Of a stretch of 64,000 bases of DNA, positions 47,932-57,750 are shown in pieces. The DNA is taken from positions 124,001-188,000 of the forward strand of contig NZ_KB905020.1 of NCBI RefSeq assembly GCF_000377405.1. Reading direction: 5' to 3'. Both the position numbers and the translations under genes were made by a program. Position 1 is the stretch's first letter, and the number at the start of each line of letters is the position of its first letter. This DNA comes from Thioalkalivibrio sp. ALE31 (GTDB lineage: Bacteria > Pseudomonadota > Gammaproteobacteria > Ectothiorhodospirales > Ectothiorhodospiraceae). The notes beneath the pieces were generated by a model that saw only the letters and a program-made list of their open reading frames with translations, was not told where the DNA came from and did not search any database.

Positions 47932-48897
47932 ATGGGCTGGGCGAACGAGAACAAACCGGGCTGGGAACGCGAGACCCTGGAGAAGCTGGTCCAGGCACAG
48001 GTGATCGAGCAGCGTCGGGCCCGGCGCTGGGGCATCTTCTTCAAGCTGCTGTTCTTCTTTTACCTGGTCGCACTGCTGATCCTGGTGCGCGGCGGCGACA
48101 TGGGCCTTGCCGGCCTGTTCGAGACCGAGCGCGAGCCCTCCGAACACGTGGCGGTGGTGGAGGTCGAGGGTCTGATCGCCTCCAGCGCGGCGGCCAACGC
48201 CGAGGATATCGCCAAGGTCCTGAACGAGGCGTTCGAGGCCAAAGGTACCCAGGCGGTGATGCTGCGCATCAACAGCGGGGGCGGCAGCCCGGTGCAGGCC
48301 GCGAACGTGCACGACGAGATCCTGCGGCTGAAGGAGAAGCACCCGGATATCCCGGTGTATGCGGTCATCGGGGACGTGGGGGCCTCGGCCGCCTATTACA
48401 TCGCCGTGGCCGCGGACGAGATCTATGCCAGCCAGGCCAGTATGGTCGGCTCCATCGGGGTCCGCATGGACAGCTTTGGACTGGTGGACCTGATCGACAA
48501 CATCGGGGTGGAGCGCCGCCTGTTCACCGCGGGCGAGAACAAGGGGTTCCTGGACCCCTTCCTGCCGCTGGACGAGGGCCATGTGAACCACCTTGACGGC
48601 GTACTGCAGGGCGTGCACCAGCAGTTCGTGGACGTGGTGCGCACCGGGCGCGGCGATCGCCTCGTGGAGCGGGACGACCTGTTCAATGGCCTGATCTGGA
48701 CCGGGGACCGGTCGGTGGAGCTGGGCCTGATCGACGGGCTGGGCACTGACCGGAGCGTGGCCCGGGACGTGATCGGCGTGGAGAAGCTGGTGGTGTTCAA
48801 GCCGCGCCGCAGCCCGCTGCAGTTGTTGTTCGAGGACCTCGGCATGGCCGCCTTCCAGCAGTGGATGACCTGGGAATCCACGCCGCAGTGGCGCTGA
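47932..48897 (+). CDS. sppA: S49 signal peptide peptidase, SppA type
   Basis: This is an inner membrane serine protease that degrades cleaved signal peptides and similar hydrophobic fragments. The 321-residue short form has one membrane anchor (WGIFFKLLFFFYLVALLILV, about residues 34-53). The catalytic serine lies in GDVGASAAYYIAVAADE and the catalytic lysine in TAGENKGFLDPF. NSGGGSPVQAA matches the family. It converges on csiV, with 15 bases between stops. Confidence 0.92.
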   Translation: MGWANENKPGWERETLEKLVQAQVIEQRRARRWGIFFKLLFFFYLVALLILVRGGDMGLAGLFETEREPSEHVAVVEVEGLIASSAAANAEDIAKVLNEAFEAKGTQAVMLRINSGGGSPVQAANVHDEILRLKEKHPDIPVYAVIGDVGASAAYYIAVAADEIYASQASMVGSIGVRMDSFGLVDLIDNIGVERRLFTAGENKGFLDPFLPLDEGHVNHLDGVLQGVHQQFVDVVRTGRGDRLVERDDLFNGLIWTGDRSVELGLIDGLGTDRSVARDVIGVEKLVVFKPRRSPLQLLFEDLGMAAFQQWMTWESTPQWR

Positions 48898-48912
48898 CCG
48901 GCCTCGGGCGCG

Positions 48913-49590
48913 TCAGGTCTCGTCGATGCGGGTGACGCGGGCGATCATGCCGATCACCGGGTGATCCAGGTAGAACAGGTCATCGCCGGAGTTCATGCGC
49001 TGGCTGCCGCGCACCGTGATTGCGCGTGGGGGGCGGTCATCCAGCGGCTCCTCGACGTGGTAGATGAGGTCGGTCTCCAGGTGGAGGAAGCGTCCCACCC
49101 AGATGCGCAGGCGGCCCTCCAGCTCGAAGCGCTCCTCGACGGCTTCGGCCAGCGGGCGGGGTGACAGGCCGCTCGCATCCCCGAGGGCATCGTGCACCCC
49201 CAGGCGCCGCCCCTGCTGGACCCGCAGCCAGGGGGCCGACGCATGGTCGCGCCCGGTCTGGTCCCAGGCGAGGCGGGCGATGATACGCCCGGCGCCGGAA
49301 TCCTCCACGCGCCGTACCACCCGCTGCAGTTCGAAGCCGCGGCGCGAATCCCGGTAGTTCCGCCCACCCAGCTCCGATTCGCCGAACAGCGGTTCGCGCG
49401 GAGCTGCGAGCTCCATCTGCAGCCGCCGGCTCTCCTCTGTGCGGTGCTCGAAGATCACCAGTTCGATGCGGTACCGGCGCCCGGCCTGGGCGATTACCGG
49501 GCCACTCAGGCCGACCACGGGCAGTGCGGCCAGTCCGGTCAGGATCCGGCGACGCAGGGGATTCGGGACGGGGAAGGTGTTCTTGGGCAT
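48913..49590 (-). CDS. CsiV family protein
   Basis: This 225-residue exported protein has a signal peptide (RRRILTGLAALPVVGLSGPVIAQAG) and a mature part starting RYRIELVIFEHRTEESRR, with an acidic C-terminal stretch ending IGMIARVTRIDET. This agrees with CsiV, described as a peptidoglycan-binding inhibitor-related protein adjacent to mfd. It follows mfd on the same strand with no gap between the mfd stop and its start. The function in this organism is not established. Confidence 0.85.
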   Translation of the reverse strand: MPKNTFPVPNPLRRRILTGLAALPVVGLSGPVIAQAGRRYRIELVIFEHRTEESRRLQMELAAPREPLFGESELGGRNYRDSRRGFELQRVVRRVEDSGAGRIIARLAWDQTGRDHASAPWLRVQQGRRLGVHDALGDASGLSPRPLAEAVEERFELEGRLRIWVGRFLHLETDLIYHVEEPLDDRPPRAITVRGSQRMNSGDDLFYLDHPVIGMIARVTRIDET

Positions 49591-52500
49591 TCAGGCGGCC
49601 TGCTGTTCGGGGCTGATGGTATCCAGTAGACGCAGAACGGCCTGCGCCCGGGCCTCCAGTGTCTCCATTGGTGCGAAGAAGCGGAAGGCCTTCTGGCCGT
49701 CCAGTTTGTACGCCTGCGGATCGGATTGCACCAGCTGGATCAGGGCCGCGATGTCCAGATTGGGACTCGGCCCAAAGACCAGACGGCCCCCGGCCGGTCC
49801 CAGTTCCAGCTTGCGGATGCCGAGCGGCGTGAGCTTCAGGCGCAGGCGGGCCGCCTCCATCAGGGCCTTGGCCGGGGCGGGGAGCAGGCCGAAGCGGTCC
49901 ACCAGTTCGACCTCCAGCTCGCGCAGGGCGTCGGCAGAGGCGGCGCTGCTGATCCGCTTGTAGAGGATCAGCCGAGTATGCACGTCGGGTACGTAGTCGT
50001 CGGGGAGCAGGGCCGGCAGGCCCAGCTCGACCTCGGTGCCGGTGGCCTCGGGCCCCTCCAGCTCCGGGATCTTGCCGGAGCGCAGGGCGTTCACCGCGCG
50101 GTTGAGCAGGTCGTTGTACATCGAGAAGCCGACCTCGTGGATCTGCCCGCTCTGTTCATCGCCCAGCAGTTCGCCAGCGCCGCGGATCTCCAGGTCGTGG
50201 CTGGCCAGGGTGAAACCGACGCCCAGGTCTTCCAGCGAGGCAATGGCCTCCAGGCGCTTCTTCGCGTCGGCGGTCATGGCCTTTTCCGGTGGCGTGATCA
50301 GGTAGGCATAGGCGCGGTGGTGCGAACGGCCGACGCGCCCGCGCAGCTGGTGCATCTGCGCCAGGCCCAGCTTGTCGGCACGGTTCATCACGATGGTATT
50401 GGCGGTGGGGACGTCGATCCCGGTTTCGATGATCGTGGTGCAGACCAGAATGTTGTAGCGCCGGTGATAGAAGTCGAGCATCACCTGTTCCAGCTCGCGT
50501 TCGCGCATCTGGCCGTGCGCGATTCCTACCCGCGCACCGGGCAGCAGCTCCTGCACGCGCTGGGCGGTGCGCTCGATGGTGTTCACCTCGTTGTGCAGGA
50601 AGTACACCTGGCCGCCCCGACGGATCTCGCGCAGGCAGGCCTCCTGGATAATGGCGTCGTTCCATTCGTTGACGAAGGTCTTGATCGCCAGGCGCTCGCG
50701 CGGCGGGGTGGTGATCACCGACAGGTCGCGCAGGCCGGCCAGGGCCATGTTCAGGGTGCGCGGGATCGGGGTCGCGGTCAGGGTGAGCATGTCCACTTCG
50801 GCGCGCAGCTTCTTCAGCGCCTCCTTGTGGCGCACGCCGAAGCGCTGTTCCTCGTCAACGATCACCAGTCCCAGGTTGGAGAAGTCGAGGTTGGCCTGCA
50901 GCAGCTTGTGGGTGCCGATCACGATGTCGACCTTGCCGTCCTTCAGGCCTTCCAGCACCGCCGCCTGCTGCTTGGCGCTGCGAAAGCGCGACAGGGACTC
51001 GATACGGACCGGCCAGTCGGCGAAACGGTCGGTGAAATTCTGATGATGCTGCTGGGCGAGCAGGGTGGTGGGGACCAGCACCACCACCTGCTTGTTGTTC
51101 TGCACCGCGACGAACGCGGCGCGCATCGCCACCTCGGTCTTGCCGAAGCCGACATCGCCACAGATCACGCGATCCATGGGCCGGGTATCGGCCATGTCCG
51201 CGAGGACCGCGTCGATCGCCTGTTGCTGGTCCAGGGTCTCCTCGAACGGAAAGCCGGCCGCAAAGGCGTGATATTCGGCCGTGTCGGTCGCGAAGACGGT
51301 GCCCTGTTTCGCCGCGCGCCGGGCGTGGATGTCCAGCAGTTCCGCGGCCACGTCGCGCGCCTTTTCCGCGGCCTTGCGGCGCGCCTTGTCCCATTGTTCG
51401 CTGCCGAGCCGATGCAGCGGGGCGTGCTCGGCGTCGGCGCCGGTGTAACGGCTGATCAGATGCAGCGAGGAGACCGGCACATAGAGCTTGGCGCCGTCGG
51501 CGTATTCCAGGGTCAGGAACTCGGAAGGCTGGCCGTTGAAGTCGAGGGTCTGCAGCCCGAGGTAGCGGCCCACGCCCTGTTCCTCGTGTACCACCGGGGC
51601 GCCGATGGTGAGGTCGCTGAGGTTCTGCACAACCGCATCCGCATCCCGGGTGCTGCGGTTGCGGCCGCGGGTCTGCCGGGCCCGTTCGCCGAGCAGCGCG
51701 GCCTCAGGGGCGACCGCGACGCCATCGGGCAGGACGAAACCCTCCCCGAGGGCGGCGACGGTCACGTGCAGGCCCGTCCCGGCATCCAGGAAGGCGTCCC
51801 AGTTCTCCACTGGATGGTGCGGGACGGCCTGTTCCCGCAGCAGGGTCAGCAGGGCCTCGCGCCGCCCGGCTGATTCCGCGGTGAGCAGGACTCGCTGCTG
51901 CCCCTCGATGAACGCCTTCAGCCGCTGGGCCGGGTCTTCGCGACCCTGCTGCATCCCTAGTTCCGGGAGCGGGTCGCAGGTGAACGCGATCTCGGCGCCA
52001 CGGTCCGCGGGAAGTGGTGCGGCCGGGTGGCCCATGGCCACGCCGGAGTGCGCGCGCAGGGCGTTCCCGAGCTGGTCGATATCCAGATAAAGCCGCTCCG
52101 GCGGCAGCAGCGGGCGATCGTACTGGTGGCTCAACTGCTCGAAGCGATCGCGGATCTCCTGCGCAAACTCCTCCGCGGCGCCGGCGATATTGCCGAGCTG
52201 CACCACCTGGGCCTCGGGGCAGTAGTCGAATACCGTGTCCATGCCCTCGAAGAACAGTGGCAGGTAGGCCTCGATACCCGGCGGGACCAGCCCCTCGCTG
52301 ATGTCGCGGTAGATCGGGTGCCGGGTCGGGTCGCCGGCGAACTGAGCCCGGTAGCGTGTCCGGAATTCGCGGATGGCCGTATCGTTCAGCGGGAACTCGT
52401 GGCTGGGAAGGATCTCCAGGCGCTCGACCTTTTCGGTGGAGCGCTGCGATTCCGGATCGAACTGGCGCAGGGAGTCGATCTCGTCATCCAGGAACTCGAT

Positions 52501-53061
52501 ACGCACGGGCTCGTCGGCACCCATCGGGAAGAGGTCCAGGATCTCCCCGCGGGCCGCGAACTCGCCATGGCTGATGACTTGCTGCACCGCGTTGTAACCG
52601 GCCTCGGCGAGATTCTCGCGCAGCGTCATGCGATCCAGCCGCTGGCCGGTCTGCAGGGAGAGCCCCTGACTGGTCAGCCAGTCGCGCGGCGGGAGACGCT
52701 GCATCAGGGTGGAGACCGGCATCAGCACAATGCCGCGTTCCAGACCGGGCAGGTGGTACAGCGTGCGCAGGCGTTCCGAAATGATGTCCTCGTGCGGGGA
52801 GAACACATCGAACGGCAGGGTTTCCCAGTCCGGCAGGCGCAGCAGCGGAAGGTCGCGGTCTCCGGCGAAGAACTCCCATTCTTCCTGCCAGCGGTCGGCG
52901 GCCTCGTTGGATTCCGTGATGACCAGCAGCGGGCGATCGAACGCCGCAGCATTGCGGGAGAGGGCGAGGGTCGCCGCCGTGGCGTTGAGTCCCGACCAGA
53001 TCTCGAAACCGGAGCCGGGTAGGCGGCCGGGCTGAAGCGGATTGCGCCGTTTTTCGGACAT
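49591..53061 (-). CDS. mfd: Transcription-repair coupling factor Mfd
   Basis: Mfd removes RNA polymerase stalled at DNA lesions and recruits UvrA for repair. The 1156-residue protein has UvrB-like N-terminal parts (WETLPFDVFSPHEDIISERL), the RNA polymerase-interacting domain (VVHEEQGVGRYLGLQTL), and RecG-like helicase motifs (DRVICGDVGFGKTEVAMRAAF, IVDEEQRFGVRHKEAL, LTLTATPIPRTLNMAL, ETGIDVPTANTIVMNRADKLGLAQMHQLRGRVGRS), then the C-terminal domain that restrains UvrA binding. Confidence 0.97.
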   Translation of the reverse strand: MSEKRRNPLQPGRLPGSGFEIWSGLNATAATLALSRNAAAFDRPLLVITESNEAADRWQEEWEFFAGDRDLPLLRLPDWETLPFDVFSPHEDIISERLRTLYHLPGLERGIVLMPVSTLMQRLPPRDWLTSQGLSLQTGQRLDRMTLRENLAEAGYNAVQQVISHGEFAARGEILDLFPMGADEPVRIEFLDDEIDSLRQFDPESQRSTEKVERLEILPSHEFPLNDTAIREFRTRYRAQFAGDPTRHPIYRDISEGLVPPGIEAYLPLFFEGMDTVFDYCPEAQVVQLGNIAGAAEEFAQEIRDRFEQLSHQYDRPLLPPERLYLDIDQLGNALRAHSGVAMGHPAAPLPADRGAEIAFTCDPLPELGMQQGREDPAQRLKAFIEGQQRVLLTAESAGRREALLTLLREQAVPHHPVENWDAFLDAGTGLHVTVAALGEGFVLPDGVAVAPEAALLGERARQTRGRNRSTRDADAVVQNLSDLTIGAPVVHEEQGVGRYLGLQTLDFNGQPSEFLTLEYADGAKLYVPVSSLHLISRYTGADAEHAPLHRLGSEQWDKARRKAAEKARDVAAELLDIHARRAAKQGTVFATDTAEYHAFAAGFPFEETLDQQQAIDAVLADMADTRPMDRVICGDVGFGKTEVAMRAAFVAVQNNKQVVVLVPTTLLAQQHHQNFTDRFADWPVRIESLSRFRSAKQQAAVLEGLKDGKVDIVIGTHKLLQANLDFSNLGLVIVDEEQRFGVRHKEALKKLRAEVDMLTLTATPIPRTLNMALAGLRDLSVITTPPRERLAIKTFVNEWNDAIIQEACLREIRRGGQVYFLHNEVNTIERTAQRVQELLPGARVGIAHGQMRERELEQVMLDFYHRRYNILVCTTIIETGIDVPTANTIVMNRADKLGLAQMHQLRGRVGRSHHRAYAYLITPPEKAMTADAKKRLEAIASLEDLGVGFTLASHDLEIRGAGELLGDEQSGQIHEVGFSMYNDLLNRAVNALRSGKIPELEGPEATGTEVELGLPALLPDDYVPDVHTRLILYKRISSAASADALRELEVELVDRFGLLPAPAKALMEAARLRLKLTPLGIRKLELGPAGGRLVFGPSPNLDIAALIQLVQSDPQAYKLDGQKAFRFFAPMETLEARAQAVLRLLDTISPEQQAA

Positions 53062-53310
53062 GGGCCTGCGGATCGGGGCTGCGGAAAGGGCCGCGATTAT
53101 ACGGATTCCGCCGCACGGGTGCGCGAGGTCCTTGTGTCGGTCAAGGGCGATTCACAGAAAGCCTGGAAGGCAAAAAGGGTTTCAGGGTGAAGAAATCATG
53201 AGGACGCCGTTGCCTGACACGGCGCCTGTCGTGCCCCTGCGGCCGCTCAAATCATCCCCCTTCCAATCTTCCCTTCTTCCTGTAAACGCTTTTGTTTACG
53301 TTCAGGGGAA

Positions 53311-54207
53311 TCAGTCGGGGTCGATGTAGCGCTTGAGGATGGGGGCGTAGGCGTCGATGCGGCGGTCGCGGAGGAAGGGCCATTGGCGGCGCACGGCCTC
53401 GGTGCGGGTGCGATCCAGCTCGACAGCGAGGATCTCCGGCGCGTCCTCGCCGGCCCGGGCCAGGAATTCGCCCTGGGGCCCGGCGACGAAGCTCGTGCCC
53501 CAGAAGGTTGCGCCGGGCGAATGCTCCGAGGGGTCGGTCTCGTGGCCGGTGCGGTTGCAGGCGAGCACCGGGAGGTTGTTGGCCACCGCGTGGCCGCGCT
53601 GCACGGTGATCCAGGCCTCCTGCTGGCGGCGCTGTTCCTCCGGTGTGTCCTGCGGGTCCCAGCCGATCGCGGTCGGGTAGATCAGCAGCTCGGCACCGGA
53701 CAGCGCCATGATGCGCGCGGCCTCGGGATACCACTGGTCCCAGCAGACCAGGACACCGAGCCGGCCGACGGAGGTATCGATGGGCACAAAGCCGGTGTCG
53801 CCCGGCGTGAAGTAGTACTTCTCGTAGTAGCCGGGGTCGTCGGGGATGTGCATCTTGCGGTAGGTGCCGACCTGGCGGCCGTCGGTTTCGAAGACGACGG
53901 CGGTGTTGTGGTAGAGCCCCGGGGCGCGCCGCTCGAACAGGGAGCCGACGAGGACCACGCCGTGCTCGCGCGCGATCGCCGCCAGGCGTTCGCTGCTGGG
54001 ACCGGGGATCGGTTCGGCCGCATCGAAGGTGGCGAGATCCTCGGTCTGGCAGAAATAGGGGCCGGTATGCAGTTCGGCCAGGACCACCAGGCGGGCGCCG
54101 TTCGCCGCGGCCGTAGCCACGGCCGCAGCGGTGGCGTCGAGGTTGGCCTCGACGCTGCCGGCGTCCTGGTGCTGGATCAGGGCAACGGACAGGGTGTCAC
54201 GGGGCAT
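53311..54207 (-). CDS. aguB: N-carbamoylputrescine amidase
   Basis: AguB hydrolyses N-carbamoylputrescine to putrescine, the last step of the agmatine route. The 298-residue nitrilase-superfamily enzyme has the Glu-Lys-Cys triad: ELHTGPYF, RKMHIPDDPGYYEKYYF and VLVCWDQWYPEAAR. The length is normal. It is just downstream of aguA on the same strand, 20 bases after its stop, forming a two-step operon. Confidence 0.95.
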   Translation of the reverse strand: MPRDTLSVALIQHQDAGSVEANLDATAAAVATAAANGARLVVLAELHTGPYFCQTEDLATFDAAEPIPGPSSERLAAIAREHGVVLVGSLFERRAPGLYHNTAVVFETDGRQVGTYRKMHIPDDPGYYEKYYFTPGDTGFVPIDTSVGRLGVLVCWDQWYPEAARIMALSGAELLIYPTAIGWDPQDTPEEQRRQQEAWITVQRGHAVANNLPVLACNRTGHETDPSEHSPGATFWGTSFVAGPQGEFLARAGEDAPEILAVELDRTRTEAVRRQWPFLRDRRIDAYAPILKRYIDPD

Positions 54208-54227
54208 GATGGGACTCGGGCTGGCGG

Positions 54228-55301
54228 TTATTCCTGCGGGATGCCGAGGGCGGCCGCGGGATACTGCATGGTCAGGCAGTGAAGGCTGCCACCCTGACGA
54301 ATGATGGGGCGGCAGTCGATTTCCACGATCTCGCGTCCCGGAAAGGCCTCGGCGAGCCGGTCCCGGGCGACGGCATCCGCGGCATCGTCATACACCGGCA
54401 GCAGGACGGCTCCGTTCAGGATCAGGAAATTCGCATAGGTCGCGGCCAGTCGCCGGCCATCCTCGAAGATCGGGGCGGGCCAGGGCAGGGGGATCAGCCG
54501 GTAGGGTTCGCCGGACGGCTGGCGCAGGGCCCGTAGCTCCTGTTCCATTGCCTGCAGTTCCGGGTAGTGTGGATCCTGCGGGTCGTCGCACTGGACATAG
54601 GCGATGGTGTCCTGCGCACAGAAGCGCGCCAGCGTGTCGATATGGGCGTCGGTGTCGTCGCCCTCCAGCTGGCCGTGTTCCAGCCAGAGCACGCGCCGGG
54701 CCCCCAGCCATCGGGCCAGGCTTTGCTCGATGCCCGCGCGATCCAGCTGCGGGTTCCGGGTGGCGGAGAGCAGACAGCGCGCGGTGGTCAGCAGGGTGCC
54801 GGCGCCGTCCGATTCGATGGAGCCTCCTTCCAGGACCAGACCGGTCGGCTCCGGCACGCAGCTCCCGAAGACGCCCTGGCTCGCGAGGGCCCGGGTGATG
54901 CCGTCGTCGAGGTCCGCGGGATACTTGCCCCCCCAGCCATTGAAGGTGAAGTCCAGCAGGCGCGGCTGGTCGCCATCGAATACGGTGATCGCGCCATGAT
55001 CGCGCGCCCAGGTGTCATTGCTGGGGGCCAGCGCGAACCACAGGCGATCCGGACGGATCGCGGTCTCGGTAAGAAAGCCGGAGATCTCCTCGATGTGTTC
55101 GGGGTCGCGCGCGACGATGATGACCGGCTCGAACTGGCTGATGCTCGCAGCGATCAGCGCGAACACCGGATGCACCTGTTCCAGGGCCGGGGCCCAATCG
55201 GTGTCATCATGCGGCCAGGTGAGCTGGATCGCGCCCTGGGGCTCCCATTCGGCCGGGAGCCGGCGTTGCGTCATTGTCGGGCCGGTTTCCCCGGTGCTCA
55301 T
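54228..55301 (-). CDS. aguA: Agmatine deiminase
   Basis: AguA converts agmatine to N-carbamoylputrescine, feeding aguB. The 357-residue guanidino-modifying enzyme has conserved RLPAEWEPQGAIQLTWPHDDTDW, ARDHGAI, GLVLEGGSIESDG, DDTDAHIDTLARF, and the nucleophile cysteine in QGGSLHCLTMQYP. ATG at 55301 overlaps the stop of the upstream small gene by four bases (ATGA), which supports this start over MTQRR at 55274. Confidence 0.95.
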   Translation of the reverse strand: MSTGETGPTMTQRRLPAEWEPQGAIQLTWPHDDTDWAPALEQVHPVFALIAASISQFEPVIIVARDPEHIEEISGFLTETAIRPDRLWFALAPSNDTWARDHGAITVFDGDQPRLLDFTFNGWGGKYPADLDDGITRALASQGVFGSCVPEPTGLVLEGGSIESDGAGTLLTTARCLLSATRNPQLDRAGIEQSLARWLGARRVLWLEHGQLEGDDTDAHIDTLARFCAQDTIAYVQCDDPQDPHYPELQAMEQELRALRQPSGEPYRLIPLPWPAPIFEDGRRLAATYANFLILNGAVLLPVYDDAADAVARDRLAEAFPGREIVEIDCRPIIRQGGSLHCLTMQYPAAALGIPQE

Positions 55302-55645
55302 GGACGATCGGCGCTGGATCCGTTGCGCACGGCACTGTGCAGGACGTATTCGCCCTCGAAGACCACGGAGAAGTCGGCGTAGTCCCAGCGCGTAATCGGC
55401 GGGTCGCCCACCGTGGCATGGCGTCGCTCGGGCTCGCCGTGCTGGCGGATTACCGCGGCCTGGGTCTGGCCACGGGTGGGAACCCCTTCGCGTTCCTTCA
55501 CGGTGAATCCACCATCGGGACTGCGCAGGATGTCGGCCGATGCAGTCGCCATGGCCCCGGCAAACAATGCCAGGACGAGGGCGCTGGCGACGGTGCGCAC
55601 AGTGGTCTTCGGGGTGGGGTTAGAGGCGTTGCATTTCCCTGGCAT
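55298..55645 (-). CDS. Small exported protein of unknown function
   Basis: This 115-residue protein has a signal peptide (TVRTVASALVLALFAGAMATASA) and a mature domain of about 75 residues (SPDGGFTVKEREGVPTRGQTQAAVIRQHGEPERR ... WDYADFSVVFEGEYVLHSAV). The pattern of a GEP turn followed by a W/Y-D-Y strand resembles BamE-like or DUF2845 small periplasmic folds, but I cannot assign it. GGAGAG lies six bases before the ATG. Its stop overlaps aguA, so they are probably co-translated. Confidence 0.7.
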   Translation of the reverse strand: MPGKCNASNPTPKTTVRTVASALVLALFAGAMATASADILRSPDGGFTVKEREGVPTRGQTQAAVIRQHGEPERRHATVGDPPITRWDYADFSVVFEGEYVLHSAVRNGSSADRP

Positions 55646-55768
55646 GGCCGACTCTCCGTTTGCTGGACAGGCCCATGGTAGCGTCTAGCGTGACGCCATG
55701 CCTCCCCTCCCTCAACGCAGGTCCGCCGGGCTATAGGCGCGAACGGGTATCTCTGGCATGATTTCGCG

Positions 55769-57019
55769 ATGTTTCGCCCCCTGACCCTCGCCATCGGCCT
55801 GCGCTACACGCGCGCGAAGCGGCGCAATCACTTCATCTCGTTCATCTCGGTGGTGTCCATCATCGGGCTGGCCCTGGGCGTGATGGCGTTGATCACGGTG
55901 CTGTCGGTGATGAACGGGTTCGAACGCGAGTTGCGCGACCGCATCCTGGGCATGGCCTCGCATGCCACGATCCGCGAGGCCAATGGCGGGCTGCGGGACT
56001 GGGAACGCCTGCAGCGCGAGGCCCCGGAGATCGACGAGCGGGTGGTCGCGGCCGCGCCGTATGTCCAGGGCGAGGCCATGCTGAGTGCGCGCGGGAATAT
56101 CTCCGGGGCACTGATCCGGGGCGTGGAGCCCGAGGCAGAGGAGCGCGTCGCGCGCATTGCCGAGCACATGCTGCAGGGCGAGCTGGGCAGCCTGGAGGCG
56201 GGGCGCTACCGGGTGGTGCTCGGGCGGGAACTGGCGGCCGAACTGCGCGTCCGGGTCGGCGACTCGATCATCCTGATGGCGCCTCAGGCCTCGGTCTCGC
56301 CGGCCGGCGTGATGCCGCGCATGCGCCGCTTCGAGGTATCCGGCCTGTTCGAGGTGGGGATGTACGAGTACGACCGCGGGACGGCGTTCATCCACCTGGA
56401 AGACGCCCAGGCGGTGTTTCAGATGGGCGAACAGGTGACCGGGCTGCGGCTGCGCCTGACCGACATGATGGAAGCGGGTGTGGTAGCCCGCGACGTGGCG
56501 GCCCAGCTGGACGGGCTTTTTCGGGTGTCCGACTGGACACGCCAGCACGCCAACCTGTTCCGCGCGATCCAGATGGAAAAGATGGTGATGTTCATCATCC
56601 TGTCGCTGATCGTCGCGGTCGCGGCCTTCAACATCGTCTCGACCCTGATCATGCTGGTCACCGACAAGCAGGGAGACATTGCCATTCTGCGTACGCTCGG
56701 GCTGTCGCCGGCGGGGATCATGGTGATCTTCATGGTCCAGGGGGTGGTGATCGGGGCGATCGGGATCCTGCTGGGCACCATCGCCGGGGTGTCGCTGGCC
56801 GCGAACATCGACGTGGTGGTCCCCTTCATCGAGCGGGTCTCCGGCATCGAGTTCCTGTCCGCCGAGGTGTACTACATCAGCGACCTGCCCTCGGAGCTCA
56901 AGCTTGCGGATGTGCTCCGGGTCGGGGTGCTCGGCTTCCTGCTGACCGTGGTGGCCACACTGTTCCCGGCCTGGCGTGCCGCCCGCACCCAGCCGGCGGA
57001 GGCGCTGCGCTATGACTGA
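55769..57019 (+). CDS. Lipoprotein-releasing ABC permease, LolC/LolE family
   Basis: This membrane protein releases outer-membrane lipoproteins from the inner membrane to LolA. The 416-residue protein has an N-terminal membrane helix ([35 protein letters not shown]), a periplasmic domain and three C-terminal helices ([75 protein letters not shown]). Its gene overlaps lolD by eight bases. Only one permease gene is visible, so a LolF-like homodimer is possible if no second permease is encoded elsewhere. Confidence 0.93.
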   Translation: MFRPLTLAIGLRYTRAKRRNHFISFISVVSIIGLALGVMALITVLSVMNGFERELRDRILGMASHATIREANGGLRDWERLQREAPEIDERVVAAAPYVQGEAMLSARGNISGALIRGVEPEAEERVARIAEHMLQGELGSLEAGRYRVVLGRELAAELRVRVGDSIILMAPQASVSPAGVMPRMRRFEVSGLFEVGMYEYDRGTAFIHLEDAQAVFQMGEQVTGLRLRLTDMMEAGVVARDVAAQLDGLFRVSDWTRQHANLFRAIQMEKMVMFIILSLIVAVAAFNIVSTLIMLVTDKQGDIAILRTLGLSPAGIMVIFMVQGVVIGAIGILLGTIAGVSLAANIDVVVPFIERVSGIEFLSAEVYYISDLPSELKLADVLRVGVLGFLLTVVATLFPAWRAARTQPAEALRYD

Positions 57020-57731
57020 TCACGACACCCCGGTCCTCGAGGCGGTCGGTCTGGAGCGCCGTTTCCGCGACGGCAAGCTGGACGTGGCCGTTCTCAGCGG
57101 GGTGGACTTTGCCCTGCAGCCCGGCGACCAGACGGCGATCATCGGGGCCTCGGGGAGCGGCAAGAGCACTTTGCTGCACCTGCTGGGCGGGCTGGACCGC
57201 CCGACGGCGGGGTCCGTGCGCCTGCTGGGAATGGACTGGACCCGCATGAGCGAGGCCCGACGTGGCCACCTGCGCAACCAGCACCTCGGCTTCGTCTACC
57301 AGTTTCACCATCTGCTGCCCGAGCTGACCGCGGTGGAGAACGTGGCCCTGCCGCTGCTCATCCGCGGGGTCTCCAACCGCAAGGCCCGGGCCGAGGCACG
57401 CCACTGGCTGGGCCAGGTGGACCTGGAACCCCGCCTGGAACACAAACCCGCGGAGCTCTCCGGTGGCGAACGCCAGCGGGTCGCGATCGCCCGGGCGCTG
57501 GTGACGCGCCCCTCGGCCATCCTGGCGGACGAACCCACCGGCAACCTGGATCAGGAACGGGCGGCGCAGGTGTTCGAGTTGCTGCGCGCGATGAACCGTT
57601 CCACCGGGACCGCTCTGGCCCTGGTGACCCACGACATCACTCTGGCGCGCGAGCTTGATCGCTCGGTCCAACTGGTCAAGGGCCATCTGGAGCTGGAACC
57701 GTTCGACGGTCAGCTCGCCACGCACGAATAG
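57012..57731 (+). CDS. lolD: Lipoprotein-releasing ATPase LolD
   Basis: LolD is the ATPase of the Lol transporter. The 239-residue protein has Walker [13 protein letters not shown]-loop [16 protein letters not shown], signature [15 protein letters not shown], Walker [13 protein letters not shown] and switch histidine LVTHD. The ATG at 57012 overlaps the lolC-type gene by eight bases. Confidence 0.95.
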   Translation: MTDHDTPVLEAVGLERRFRDGKLDVAVLSGVDFALQPGDQTAIIGASGSGKSTLLHLLGGLDRPTAGSVRLLGMDWTRMSEARRGHLRNQHLGFVYQFHHLLPELTAVENVALPLLIRGVSNRKARAEARHWLGQVDLEPRLEHKPAELSGGERQRVAIARALVTRPSAILADEPTGNLDQERAAQVFELLRAMNRSTGTALALVTHDITLARELDRSVQLVKGHLELEPFDGQLATHE

Positions 57732-57750
57732 ACCGCGTGTCTCTCTCGCT

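Noticed and set aside
49726-51873. 715-codon plus-strand frame opposite mfd
   Set aside because: It is antisense to conserved helicase motifs of Mfd and has no recognisable domain.
53282-53299. GTAAAC...GTTTAC hairpin downstream of aguB
   Set aside because: It is only a six-pair AT-rich stem and no T-run follows on the minus strand, so I do not call it a terminator.
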